From: Bordetella genomosp. 13
Lineage (GTDB): Bacteria > Pseudomonadota > Gammaproteobacteria > Burkholderiales > Burkholderiaceae_B
Length of the DNA stretch: 64,000 bases
Direction: 5' to 3'
Assembly: GCF_007679965.1 (NCBI RefSeq)
Contig: NZ_VEHL01000008.1
Coordinates: 186,001-250,000, forward strand
The translations under genes were made by a program, and so were the position numbers. Shown piece after piece: positions 19,025 through 27,754 of the stretch (positions within the stretch are counted from its first letter, which is position 1; each line of letters opens with the position of its first letter). The notes beneath the pieces were generated by a model that was not told the origin of the DNA, did no database searches, and worked only from the letters and a program-made list of their open reading frames with translations.

Positions 19025-19741
19025 ATGAAGGACAAATGCGTGCTGGTGACAGGAGCCACCAAGGGCATCGGCTGGGCGCTGACGCAGCGCCTGACCGACC
19101 TGGGCTGTCACGTCGTGGGCATCGCGCGCAATACCGCCGATGTGGATTTTCCCGGCTATCTGTACGCCTGCGACCTGACGGACGCCGGCCGCACGGAAGA
19201 AGTGCTGCGCGAGATCCGCGAGAAATTCCCGGTCGACGCGGTGGTGAACAACGTGGGCGTGGTCTCGCCGCAGCCCCTGGGCGAGATCGACCTGGCCACG
19301 CTGTACCGCGTGCTGGACCTGAACGTGCGCGTCGCCGTGCAGGTCACGCAGGCGTTCGTCGAGTCGATGAAGGTGCGCCGCACGGGCCGCATCGTCAACA
19401 TCGTCAGCCGCGCCATCCATGGCTCGCAGGACCGCACCGCCTACTCGGCTGCCAAGAACGCGCTGGTGGGCTGTACGCGCACCTGGGCGCTGGAGCTGGC
19501 CGAGTACGGCGTCACGGCCAACGCGGTGGCGCCCGGCCCCATCGAGACCGAGCTGTTCCGCGACAACCATCCCGCCGGCAGCGATGCCGAGAAGCGGGCG
19601 CTGGCGTCGATCCCCATGAAGCGCCTGGGCACGCCGGCCGAGGTTGCCGCCGCCGTGGCCTTCCTGCTGTCCGACGAGGCCGGCTTCATCACCGGCCAGG
19701 TGCTGGGCGTGGACGGCGGCGGGTCGCTGGGCGGGCGCTGA
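19025..19741 (+). CDS. Short-chain dehydrogenase/reductase (FabG-like)
   Basis: The 238-residue classical SDR has the nucleotide motif TGATKGIG at residues 9-16 and NNVG near 76. The catalytic residues are Ser in NIVSRA and the YSAAK motif (YxxxK). It ends with the GQVLGVDGG strand common to 3-oxoacyl-ACP reductase-like members. It should reduce or oxidise a hydroxyl/keto group with NAD(P)H. The substrate cannot be read from context: it is alone, with a 203 bp upstream gap and a convergent neighbour. Confidence 0.9.
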   Translation: MKDKCVLVTGATKGIGWALTQRLTDLGCHVVGIARNTADVDFPGYLYACDLTDAGRTEEVLREIREKFPVDAVVNNVGVVSPQPLGEIDLATLYRVLDLNVRVAVQVTQAFVESMKVRRTGRIVNIVSRAIHGSQDRTAYSAAKNALVGCTRTWALELAEYGVTANAVAPGPIETELFRDNHPAGSDAEKRALASIPMKRLGTPAEVAAAVAFLLSDEAGFITGQVLGVDGGGSLGGR

Positions 19742-19790
19742 ACAGGATCGGCGAGTCCGCGCGTCCAGCGGACGCCGATGATCGATCGCG

Positions 19791-19826
19791 GGACGGCCAG
19801 CCGGACATCGCCCGGCCTGGCCGTCC
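19791..19826. terminator. Convergent hairpin between SDR and anti-sigma-like genes
   Basis: GGACGGCCAG (19791-19800) pairs perfectly with CTGGCCGTCC (19817-19826), with CCGG/CCGG able to pair inside the loop. It sits in the 92 bp gap between two convergent stops. No T tract is present. Confidence 0.45.
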
Positions 19827-19833
19827 TGCCGGC

Positions 19834-20895
19834 TCACCGCGCCGGCTCGCTTTCCGGCAGCAGTCGCCGTAGATCCTGCGGAATGTCATATTGCGGCCAG
19901 GCCTGCCGCAACGCCTGCAGCGCCTGCACGGCCTCATCCGGCTTGCCGGCCTTCAACATCGCGCGCACCCGCTCGACCTGCTGCTCGGCCGTGCCCGCCA
20001 CCTTGCGCGGCGCCAGCGAGCGGCTGGTCTTCCGTTCGGCCTGGGCATCGGCTTGCCGGGCGCGTTCCTGCCGTGCGCCATCCTCATGGCCGGCAACGGA
20101 TCCCCCAACGGCCGCTGTTTGCTGGCGGGCCGTGTTCGATTCCGTGGCGGCCGGCGCCTGTTCGCGATTCGCGTTCGACTCCGCGGCGGCCGGGGCATCC
20201 GCCGACGTGGCAGGCGCGGGCTCGGCCAAGGACGCCGGTGGACGGACCGGCGCTGCGCGTACGGGCGATGCGGGCCGCGCGGCGGTTGCTGGCGCCGCGG
20301 GTTGCGCAGGCGTGGCCGGTGGCGCTGGCGCCGCGGGTTGCGCGGGCGTGGCGGGCGCCGCGGAGTCCGCGCGCGGCGCATGGCCGCCATGCGGCGCGGG
20401 CGCCAGCGACGGTGGCGTCAATCGCCACGGCGGCGCGACGGTCTCGGGCGCGATGCCGGCCCCCGGCCGTGGCATGGACGAGGCCGCGTCGGGCGCCGGT
20501 GACGGCGGTGCGTCGGCCTTGCGTTGCATCCGCAATTCCGGCGGCGGCGCGGGGGCGGGAACGGGCGCCATGTCCTGCAATTGCGGCGGCCGGGCCAGTT
20601 CCGCGTCGACGCGCGGCGCGGTGGCCTGGCTGGGCGCCTCCGCCTGCCGGGACAGATCGGTCAGCAGCAGCAGGCCGCTGGCCAGCACCACCGATGCCGC
20701 AATCGCCCAGCCCGGATGCAGCCGCCGCTGCCTGTTGCGCCCACGCTGGTCCGCCCGCGCGGCGGCGTGCGCCTGGGCGCGGATGCGCGCATCCAGGGCC
20801 GGGCCGGGCTCGGCCGCCGGCAGCTTGCCGTACAGCGCGCGCAGGTCGCGGTCGTCGTCATCCATGAAATCGTCGGGGGGCTGTGGCGCGTTCAT
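19834..20895 (-). CDS. Membrane-anchored partner of the ECF sigma factor (putative anti-sigma)
   Basis: The 353-residue protein has an acidic N-terminus (DDFMDDDDRDLRALYGKLP) and a single transmembrane helix near residues 62-82 (WAIAASVVLASGLLLLTDL). A very long Pro/Ala-rich periplasmic stretch with repeated PAQPAAPA follows, then a charged helical end (VERVRAMLKAGKPDEAVQAL). It follows the sigma gene by 82 bp on the same strand. The layout is that of an anti-sigma factor or accessory sensor, but I see no ZAS zinc motif. The role is inferred from position and topology. Confidence 0.7.
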   Translation of the reverse strand: MNAPQPPDDFMDDDDRDLRALYGKLPAAEPGPALDARIRAQAHAAARADQRGRNRQRRLHPGWAIAASVVLASGLLLLTDLSRQAEAPSQATAPRVDAELARPPQLQDMAPVPAPAPPPELRMQRKADAPPSPAPDAASSMPRPGAGIAPETVAPPWRLTPPSLAPAPHGGHAPRADSAAPATPAQPAAPAPPATPAQPAAPATAARPASPVRAAPVRPPASLAEPAPATSADAPAAAESNANREQAPAATESNTARQQTAAVGGSVAGHEDGARQERARQADAQAERKTSRSLAPRKVAGTAEQQVERVRAMLKAGKPDEAVQALQALRQAWPQYDIPQDLRRLLPESEPAR

Positions 20896-20977
20896 TGGTG
20901 TACCTCGTGCTGCGGGCGCATGGCAGTGCCTTCGTGCCGCGCGCCACGGTATGCGCCCCTGGGACTGCCCGGCCGGC

Positions 20978-21553
20978 TCATGGCCCGCTCCCTGCGGTGG
21001 CGCCCAAGGCGGCGCGGACGCGGCCGATGGCGTAGCGCAACCGCGATTTCACCGTCTCGCGCGGCGTGCCGGTGATCTGCGCGATGTCTTCCACGCTGAG
21101 GTCCTGCTCCCATTTCAGCAGCAGCGCCTGGCGCTGCTCGTCGGGCAGCTGCTCGATGGCCCGCTGCAGGCTGCGCCGCGCCTGGAACTGCGAGACCTGC
21201 TGTTCGGGCTGCTCGTGTTCGGGGGCCGGCATGGCGGCCAGCACGTCCTCGGCATCGTCGACCGTGGCGCGCGCCGGCTGGCGGCGGTAGCTGTCCACCA
21301 CCAGATTGTGCGCGATCTGCAATAGCCAGGTCGAGAAGCGGGCCTCGGGGCGGTAGCGGGCGCGCGCATCGATGACGCGGCTCCAGGTCTCCTGGAACAG
21401 GTCGTCCGCCGTCTGCGGGTTACGCGTGCCGCGCAGCAGATAGCGGTACAGGCCCGCGCGATGCCGCGCATACAGCGCGTCGAACGCCGCCGTGTCGCCC
21501 TCGGCGCCGTAGGCGAGCATCAGCGATTCGTCGTCGGCGCGGGCGATGTCCAT
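20978..21553 (-). CDS. ECF-family RNA polymerase sigma factor
   Basis: The 191-residue protein has sigma region 2 at about residues 20-90 (YARHRAGLYRYLLR, DDLFQETWSRVI, FSTWLLQIAHNLVVD). Region 4 lies at about 125-180 (LPDEQRQALLLKWEQDLSVE, then a helix-turn-helix IAQITGTPRETVKSRLRYA). It lacks regions 1 and 3, as ECF factors do. It sits between a VWA lipoprotein gene upstream and a membrane-protein gene downstream. This suggests an envelope-signalling unit. Target promoters are unknown. Confidence 0.93.
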   Translation of the reverse strand: MDIARADDESLMLAYGAEGDTAAFDALYARHRAGLYRYLLRGTRNPQTADDLFQETWSRVIDARARYRPEARFSTWLLQIAHNLVVDSYRRQPARATVDDAEDVLAAMPAPEHEQPEQQVSQFQARRSLQRAIEQLPDEQRQALLLKWEQDLSVEDIAQITGTPRETVKSRLRYAIGRVRAALGATAGSGP

Positions 21554-21696
21554 GGCCCGGCAGTGTATCGCCGGATGGAAACGCTTGCTTGGCGCGGGCG
21601 GCGGGCAGTGCAGGGCGAGCGGCATTGAAAAAGGCCTGTGCAGGGCGCAGTCCGGGGGCGCGAACCCCCGGGCTGCTTTCCGAACGCTGCGATCGC

Positions 21697-23541
21697 TCAG
21701 CGCACCGCGGGCGTGCCCAGCGTGCCGGCCAGTTCGACCAGATTGGCGAACTCGGCCTGCAGGCCGTAGGGGTCGCTGCCGCGCGCGCCGCGCGCCAGCG
21801 TGGCGATCTGGGCCGGCGTGTAGCCGTCCAGGTATTTGCCGCCGCGCAGCCACTGGGCGAAGGCAGCGGCCGAGGCCGCGCGCTGCAGGCGTTCGCTGGG
21901 CGCGGCGCTCGCGTCGGCCGACACGGCCTGCTCGACCAGCTTGCTCTGGTCCTGGCCCGGCAGCTTGTAGCGCAGGCGCAGGTAGGCGACTTCCGAAGCG
22001 CCACGCGGCTTCGCGCCGCTGCCCAGCGCGGGCATCTCCGCGCCTGGCGCGCCCTGTGCCGCGCCATAGCGCAGCGGTTCCACGCGCGGTTGCTCCGCGC
22101 CCACCGGCGTGATCTCGTACAGCGCCGTCACGCTGGCGCCCGCGCCGATCTCGCCGGCATCGACGCTGTCGTTGTTGAAGTCCTCGCGCGCCAGGGCACG
22201 CTTCTCGTAGCCGATCAGGCGATAGTCGGCCACGGCGGCGGGATTGAACTCGACCTGCACCTTCACGTCGCCCGCGATGGTCAGCAGCGTCGCGCTCATC
22301 TCGCGAGACAGCACCTTGCGCGCCTCGGCCAGGTTGTCCAGGTAGTGATAGCTGCCGTTGCCGGCGTCGGCCAGCTGCATGGCCAGCGCGTCGTTGTAGT
22401 TGCCACTGCCCACGCCCAGCGTGGTCAGCGCGATGCCGCGCTTGCGCTGCGCGCCGATCTTGTCCTTCAGCGCCTGCAGGTCCACCGTGCCCACGTTGAA
22501 GTCGCCGTCGCTGGCCAGCAGGATGCGGTTCACGCCGTTCCTGACGTAGCCTTGCGCCGCCTGGGCGTAGGCCAGGTCCAGGCCGGCCGAGCCATTGGTC
22601 GATCCGGCCGCGCGCAGCCCGTCGATGGCCGCCAGGATGCGCGCCTTCTCGCGCGCCGAGGTCGAGGGCAGGGCCACGCCGGCCGACCCGGCATAGGTCA
22701 CGATCGCCACGCGGTCCTCGGGCCGCAGCTTGTCCACCAGCTGGCGCAGCGCGGCCTTCAGCAGCGGCAGCTTGTTCTTGTCCGCCATCGAGCCGGACGT
22801 GTCGACCAGCAGCACCAGGTTGGACGCCGGAATGGCCTCGGGCGCCACCTCGTAGCCCTGGATGCCCACCAGCAAAAGCTGGCGCTTGGGATTCCAAGGC
22901 GCGGGCGCCAGCTCGGTGGTGACCGAGAACGGCTGTTCGCGCTTGTCCGGAACCGTGTAGCCGTAGTCGAAGTAGTTGATGAAGGCCTCGCTGCGCACCG
23001 CGTCCTGCGGTGGCAGGCGGCCTTCGTTCAGCAGGCGCCGCACGTTCGAATACGAGCCGGTGTCCACGTCCACCCCGAAGGTCGACACGGGCTGCTCGGC
23101 GGCCAGGTGGACCGGATTGTCCTTGTAGGCGCTGTAGTTCTCGTGGTCCTCGACGGCGGGCAGCAGGTCGGGCGCCACGCTGTCCGCCGCCGGCGCGTAG
23201 GCCGCGACCTTGCTTTCCATGCGCATGCGTTGCGCGGCGCTGGCGGGCGCAGGGCGCGGCGGCGGCGGCGCGGCGGGCTCGATCAGCGGCTGCGGGGCAG
23301 CAGCGGCGGCCCGCTGTTCAAGCTGCGCGCCCGGAGCGGGCATCGGCGCGGCGCGCGATGGCGCCTGCGCGGCGGGCCGGGGCTGCGAGGCCGGGGAGGC
23401 GCCGGAAGCGGGCGTGCCGGCCGACGGCATGTTCGAAGCGGGCCCGCCGGAGGACGGCGTGCCGGATTGATTGCAGGCGGCCAGCAGCGCGGCCATCAGC
23501 GTGGTGCAGACGAAGCGTACGGAGCGGGACGGGACGGTCAT
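21697..23541 (-). CDS. VWA-domain lipoprotein (YfbK-like)
   Basis: The 614-residue protein has a lipobox LAAC (Cys23) and a Pro/Ala/Ser-rich linker. A von Willebrand type A domain starts near residue 250, with the metal site DTSGSM in LVLLVDTSGSMADK. A conserved segment before it (VSTFGVDVDTGSYSNVRRLL) and a C-terminal DUF3520-like region match the YfbK family. It is probably an outer-membrane or periplasmic lipoprotein that binds a partner through the metal site. It precedes the ECF sigma gene by 143 bp on the same strand, pairing that recurs in Proteobacteria. Confidence 0.88.
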   Translation of the reverse strand: MTVPSRSVRFVCTTLMAALLAACNQSGTPSSGGPASNMPSAGTPASGASPASQPRPAAQAPSRAAPMPAPGAQLEQRAAAAAPQPLIEPAAPPPPRPAPASAAQRMRMESKVAAYAPAADSVAPDLLPAVEDHENYSAYKDNPVHLAAEQPVSTFGVDVDTGSYSNVRRLLNEGRLPPQDAVRSEAFINYFDYGYTVPDKREQPFSVTTELAPAPWNPKRQLLLVGIQGYEVAPEAIPASNLVLLVDTSGSMADKNKLPLLKAALRQLVDKLRPEDRVAIVTYAGSAGVALPSTSAREKARILAAIDGLRAAGSTNGSAGLDLAYAQAAQGYVRNGVNRILLASDGDFNVGTVDLQALKDKIGAQRKRGIALTTLGVGSGNYNDALAMQLADAGNGSYHYLDNLAEARKVLSREMSATLLTIAGDVKVQVEFNPAAVADYRLIGYEKRALAREDFNNDSVDAGEIGAGASVTALYEITPVGAEQPRVEPLRYGAAQGAPGAEMPALGSGAKPRGASEVAYLRLRYKLPGQDQSKLVEQAVSADASAAPSERLQRAASAAAFAQWLRGGKYLDGYTPAQIATLARGARGSDPYGLQAEFANLVELAGTLGTPAVR

Positions 23542-23669
23542 GGCGGTTTCCTTGTTGGTGGGCCGTACTCCGTTAAACGCGCGGCGCCGCGGAAAGGGGT
23601 TGATCGGATGTGCAAGCAAAGGTATCGGGCCGCCGCGGCGCGGGCGCCCGTCCCCGGTAGAATCCCGCC

Positions 23670-25034
23670 ATGGCCAAGTCACGAACCATCTATGTCTGCG
23701 CCGAATGCGGCGGCACCTCTCCCAAGTGGCTGGGGCGCTGTCCGCATTGCGAAGCGTGGAACTCCCTGGAAGAAACCGTCGAGAAGCCCGCCTCCGCCGC
23801 GGCTGCCTCGCACCGCTATGCGCCGCTGGCCAACTCCACGCCCGTGCGCAGCCTGTCCGACATCGAGGCGCGCGAGACCCCGCGCCAGCCCACCGGCCTG
23901 GACGAGTTCGACCGCGTGCTGGGCGGCGGCCTGGTGGCGGGCGCCGTGGTGCTGATCGGCGGCGATCCGGGCATCGGCAAGTCCACGCTGCTGCTGCAGG
24001 CGCTGGCCTCGCTGTCCGCCACCACCCGCGTGCTGTACGTCACTGGCGAAGAATCCGCCGAACAGGTGGCGTTGCGCGCGCGCCGGCTCGACCTGCACAC
24101 GGGCCAGGTCGACCTGCTGGCCGAGATCCGGCTCGAGGCCATCCAGGCCGCGGTGGCCGAGCAGAAGCCCGCCGTGGCCGTCATCGACTCCATCCAGACG
24201 CTGTACAGCGGCGAACTCACCGCCGCGCCGGGTTCCGTCTCGCAGGTGCGCGAATGCGCCGCGCAGCTCACGCGCCTGGCCAAGCAGACCGGCATCACCA
24301 TCGTGATGATCGGCCACGTCACCAAGGACGGCGCGCTGGCCGGCCCGCGCGTGCTCGAGCACATCGTCGACACCGTGCTGTATTTCGAGGGCGACACGCA
24401 TTCCTCGTTCCGCCTGGTGCGCGCCTTCAAGAACCGCTTCGGCGCCGTCAACGAGCTGGGCGTGTTCGCCATGACCGACCGCGGCCTGCGCGGCGTGGCC
24501 AACCCGTCCGCGCTGTTCCTGTCGCAGCATGCGCAGCAGGTGGCGGGCTCGTGCGTCATGGCCACGCAAGAGGGCACCCGGCCGCTGCTGGTCGAGATCC
24601 AGGCCCTGGTCGACAGCTCGCACGCGCCCAATCCGCGGCGGCTCACGGTCGGCCTGGAAGGCAACCGCCTGGCCATGCTGCTGGCCGTGCTGCATCGGCA
24701 TGCGGGCGTGTCCACCTTCGACCAGGACGTGTTCGTTAACGCGGTGGGCGGCGTGCGCATCACCGAGCCCGCCGCCGACCTGCCGGTCCTGCTGGCCATC
24801 ATGTCGTCGCTGCGGGACCGGCCGCTGCCGCGCGGCCTGGTGGCCTTCGGCGAAGTCGGCCTGGCCGGCGAGATCCGGCCCGCCCCGCGAGGCCAGGAAC
24901 GCCTGCGCGAGGCCGCCAAGCTGGGCTTCGGCATCGCGCTGATCCCCAAGGCCAACGCGCCGCGCCAGCCCATCGAAGGGCTCGAGATCTGGGCGGTCGA
25001 GCGCCTCGAAGACGCACTGGAAAAACTGCGGTGA
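23670..25034 (+). CDS. radA: DNA repair protein RadA (Sms)
   Basis: The 454-residue protein has RadA's order. It opens with a zinc finger (CAECGGTSPKWLGRCPHC), followed by a RecA-like ATPase with Walker A GGDPGIGKS at about residue 95. The RadA signature KNRFG lies at about 255. A Lon-protease-like C-terminal domain from about 280 completes it. RadA is a helicase-like branch-migration factor in recombination. It is divergent from the VWA lipoprotein gene, and its stop overlaps the GTG start of the next gene by 4 bp. Confidence 0.96.
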   Translation: MAKSRTIYVCAECGGTSPKWLGRCPHCEAWNSLEETVEKPASAAAASHRYAPLANSTPVRSLSDIEARETPRQPTGLDEFDRVLGGGLVAGAVVLIGGDPGIGKSTLLLQALASLSATTRVLYVTGEESAEQVALRARRLDLHTGQVDLLAEIRLEAIQAAVAEQKPAVAVIDSIQTLYSGELTAAPGSVSQVRECAAQLTRLAKQTGITIVMIGHVTKDGALAGPRVLEHIVDTVLYFEGDTHSSFRLVRAFKNRFGAVNELGVFAMTDRGLRGVANPSALFLSQHAQQVAGSCVMATQEGTRPLLVEIQALVDSSHAPNPRRLTVGLEGNRLAMLLAVLHRHAGVSTFDQDVFVNAVGGVRITEPAADLPVLLAIMSSLRDRPLPRGLVAFGEVGLAGEIRPAPRGQERLREAAKLGFGIALIPKANAPRQPIEGLEIWAVERLEDALEKLR

Positions 25035-25807
25035 GCATCGCCGTCGTAGCCGCCTGCCTGGCCGGCGGCGCGTCCATCGGCTTGCTGGGCGGCGTGCTGG
25101 GCATCGGCGGCGGACTGATCGCCATTCCGGCGTTGGCCCTGCTGCTGGGCATGTCGCAGCAAGAGGCGCAGGGCACCGCGCTGATCATGGTGCTGCCCAC
25201 CATCATGGTGGCGGTGCGCAAGTATCACGAGCATGCCCGCTTCGACCTGCGCGTGGCCGCGGCGGGCGCCGCGGGGGCGGTGGCCTTCACCTGGGTGGGC
25301 GCGCGGCTGGCGCTGGGCATCCCGTCGAGTACGCTGCGTCAGAGCTTCGCGGCGTTCCTGTTCTGCGTGGGCCTGTTCTACCTGTACCAGACGTGGCGCA
25401 AGGGGCGTCCCGCGCCCGCAGCCGCCACGCCGCGGGCGCCGGCGCCCGCGTTCACCGCGCCGCGCGCGGCGCTGCTGGGCGTCGTGGCCGGCACGCTGGG
25501 CGGCTTCTTCGGCGTGGGCGGCGCCATCCTGGCCGTGCCCATCATCACCACGGTGTTCCGCCTGCCGCAGACCACCGCGCAGGCGCTGGCGCTGTCGATG
25601 ATCATCCCCGGTTCCACCATCGCGCTGATCACCTATGCGTGGGCCGGGCAGGCCGACTGGACGGTCGGCATCCCGCTGGCGCTGGGCAGCCTCGGACTGG
25701 TGCCGATCGGCGTGCGGCTGGCCTACCGGCTGCCCGAGCGCAGCCTGCGCGCCGCCTTCGCCATCATGCTGTTCGCCACGGTGGCGCTGCTGATCTACGA
25801 GTCGTAG
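25031..25807 (+). CDS. TSUP-family (TauE/SafE) anion transporter
   Basis: The 258-residue membrane protein starts at a GTG that overlaps the radA stop (GTGA). It has about eight hydrophobic helices in two related halves, each opening with a Gly-rich motif: GVLGIGGGLIAIPAL near residue 22 and GGFFGVGGAILAVPII near 157. TSUP proteins move sulfite, sulfonates or related anions across the inner membrane. The substrate is not evident. Coupling to radA is translational rather than functional. Confidence 0.9.
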   Translation: MSIAVVAACLAGGASIGLLGGVLGIGGGLIAIPALALLLGMSQQEAQGTALIMVLPTIMVAVRKYHEHARFDLRVAAAGAAGAVAFTWVGARLALGIPSSTLRQSFAAFLFCVGLFYLYQTWRKGRPAPAAATPRAPAPAFTAPRAALLGVVAGTLGGFFGVGGAILAVPIITTVFRLPQTTAQALALSMIIPGSTIALITYAWAGQADWTVGIPLALGSLGLVPIGVRLAYRLPERSLRAAFAIMLFATVALLIYES

Positions 25808-25971
25808 GCCGCCTCGTTCAGCTTCGCAAAAGTCAGCCTGCCGACAGTGTCGCAACGATGCGTAAAAGTGCGGCGGATGACGCAACCTTCGCGGCGCACG
25901 CCTGCTCCAACGTCCTACACACGCATCACGGCACTTCCGCTGGACGTGTGCTCAACGAAGGAGTATCCACC

Positions 25972-26172
25972 ATGACGACTCAATCGCGCATTGCCGCGTT
26001 CCTGTCCACTTCGGCGCTCTGCCTGGGCCTGGCGGCTGCGCCTTCGGCCTTCGCCGCTTCGTCGGCCACCAACGGCACCCACGCCAAGACGGCCAAGCAC
26101 AAGGCTCACGCGCACAAGTCCGGCGCCAAGAAGGCCGCCGCGCCCGCGCCTGCCACGATGCCCGCCAAGTAA
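25972..26172 (+). CDS. Tiny exported Lys/Ala/His-rich protein
   Basis: This 66-residue gene starts at an ATG with a strong GAAGGAG site eight bases upstream. A signal peptide (FLSTSALCLGLAAAPSAFA) ends at about residue 29. The mature part is about 37 residues, rich in Lys, Ala and His (KTAKHKAHAHKSGAKKAAAP), with no Cys. It would be a very basic periplasmic peptide. It resembles the small exported Lys/Ala-rich proteins often seen in Bordetella and Burkholderia relatives, whose function is not settled. Metal or acid binding through His is possible but unproven. Confidence 0.75.
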   Translation: MTTQSRIAAFLSTSALCLGLAAAPSAFAASSATNGTHAKTAKHKAHAHKSGAKKAAAPAPATMPAK

Positions 26173-26326
26173 TGCCACGAACACGGCAGGCCGGTCCTGC
26201 GTCCGCAACCTTCGCCGGTAGCCATTGCCGCGCGCAGGGCCGGCATGCCGTGTGCTTGGTCGGACGCCTCCGCTCGCGATGGGCGGCGCATGTGCTGGCA
26301 GGTTTTTCCGTCGTGCGGTCCCGGGA

Positions 26327-27754
26327 CTAGCGTACGGCCGGATGCACCGGCATCGTCCGGCGCAGCGTGCGCCAATACCAGGCGTGCAGCAGCAGGGCCG
26401 ACAGCCCCAGTCCCACCATCGCCATCAGCCACATCGTGCCCGCGCCCTGCGGCGAGTCCGGCATGATCGCCAGGCGCAGCCAGTCCAGCCCGCCGCGGCC
26501 CGGACCGAAGCCCAGCCACCATCCTCCCAACAGCCCCACGATGCCCAGCGCCAGCACCTGCAGCAGCAGCGGCGCCACCGCGACCTTGTAGGCGCGCAGC
26601 AGGTACGAGTTGATGCATTGCATCGAGTCGCACAGATGGAACAGCGGGATCATGGCCAGCAGGCTGGCCGCCACCGCGGCCACCTGCGCGTCGCTGGTAT
26701 AGGCGGCCAGGATGGGCTGGCGGCCGACCAGCAGCACGGCGGAGGTCAGCAGCGCGCCGATCAGGCCCAGCGCCAGTCCAGCCAGGCCGGTGCGCCGCGC
26801 CTGCAGCGGATTGCCCGCGCCAATGCTCTGCGCCGCCAGCGCGCCCGTGGCCACGCCCAGCGCCATCGGCATCATGTAGCACAGCGCGGCCAGGTTCGAC
26901 ATGATCTGGTGGCCGCCCAGCACGTGCGTGCCTTCCCGCGCCACCAGCAGCGCCATGAACGTGAAGGCCGAGACCTCCACCAGGTACGACCCGCCCATCG
27001 GCAGGCCCAGGCGCAGCAGTTCCTTCTGCTGCGGCCATCGCGGCCGGCCCAGCCGCAGGCCGAAGCGGCGGTAGTAGGTATCGTGCCGGATCACCCACAG
27101 CCCCACCAGCAGGCTGGTCCAGTAGGTGATGGCGGTGGCGATGCCGGCCCCGGTGGCGCCCAGCGCGGGCAGGCCCAGCTTGCCGTAGATCAGCAGCCAG
27201 TTGCAGACGGCTTTCAGCGCGATGCCGCCCAGGTTGATGGTCATGACGATCTTGGGCCGCGACACCGCCGCACCCAGCGCGTAGATCGTGCGGAACATCA
27301 GCGAGGCGGGCAGGGCGACCACCAGCGCGCGCAGGTACGCGGCCATGCGGTCGCGCACCGCTTCGTCCACGGGGCCCGACAGCGCCAGCCACATGTCCGG
27401 AAACAGCATCAGCGCCGATCCGAACACCGACAGGCCCAGGGCCAGCCAGATGCCCTGGCCCCACGCGCGGCCGACCTCGTCATGGCGACCCGCGCCGAAG
27501 TGCTGCGCCTGGATCGGGATCAGCGCGTGCACCACGCCCATCAGGCCGACGAAGACGGTGATGTACACCGAGACCGACAGCGACATCGCCGCCAGGTCCT
27601 GCGCACTGGCATGGCCGGTCATGGCGGTGTCCAGCACGCCGAAGGCGATGCCGGCCCACTGGCTGACCAGCACGGGCCAGGCCTGGCGCACGATGCCGCG
27701 CATCGTGGCGCCGAAACCCGTCTGGGAACCGCCTGCCGCCACGGGACTGCTCAC
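26327..27754 (-). CDS. MATE-family multidrug/cation antiporter
   Basis: The 475-residue protein has about twelve transmembrane helices in two MatE repeats (about 18-180 and 240-400). It begins with the typical AWPVLVSQWAGIAFGVLDTAMTG-like segment (shown in part). MATE pumps of the NorM type export cationic drugs or metabolites using Na+ or H+. I take the GTG at 27754, which overlaps the upstream glycosyltransferase stop by 4 bp; the ATG at 27701 (MRGIVRQAW) is the alternative. Coupling to a glycosyltransferase gene could mean it exports something that the transferase modifies, but this is speculation. Confidence 0.9.
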   Translation of the reverse strand: MSSPVAAGGSQTGFGATMRGIVRQAWPVLVSQWAGIAFGVLDTAMTGHASAQDLAAMSLSVSVYITVFVGLMGVVHALIPIQAQHFGAGRHDEVGRAWGQGIWLALGLSVFGSALMLFPDMWLALSGPVDEAVRDRMAAYLRALVVALPASLMFRTIYALGAAVSRPKIVMTINLGGIALKAVCNWLLIYGKLGLPALGATGAGIATAITYWTSLLVGLWVIRHDTYYRRFGLRLGRPRWPQQKELLRLGLPMGGSYLVEVSAFTFMALLVAREGTHVLGGHQIMSNLAALCYMMPMALGVATGALAAQSIGAGNPLQARRTGLAGLALGLIGALLTSAVLLVGRQPILAAYTSDAQVAAVAASLLAMIPLFHLCDSMQCINSYLLRAYKVAVAPLLLQVLALGIVGLLGGWWLGFGPGRGGLDWLRLAIMPDSPQGAGTMWLMAMVGLGLSALLLHAWYWRTLRRTMPVHPAVR

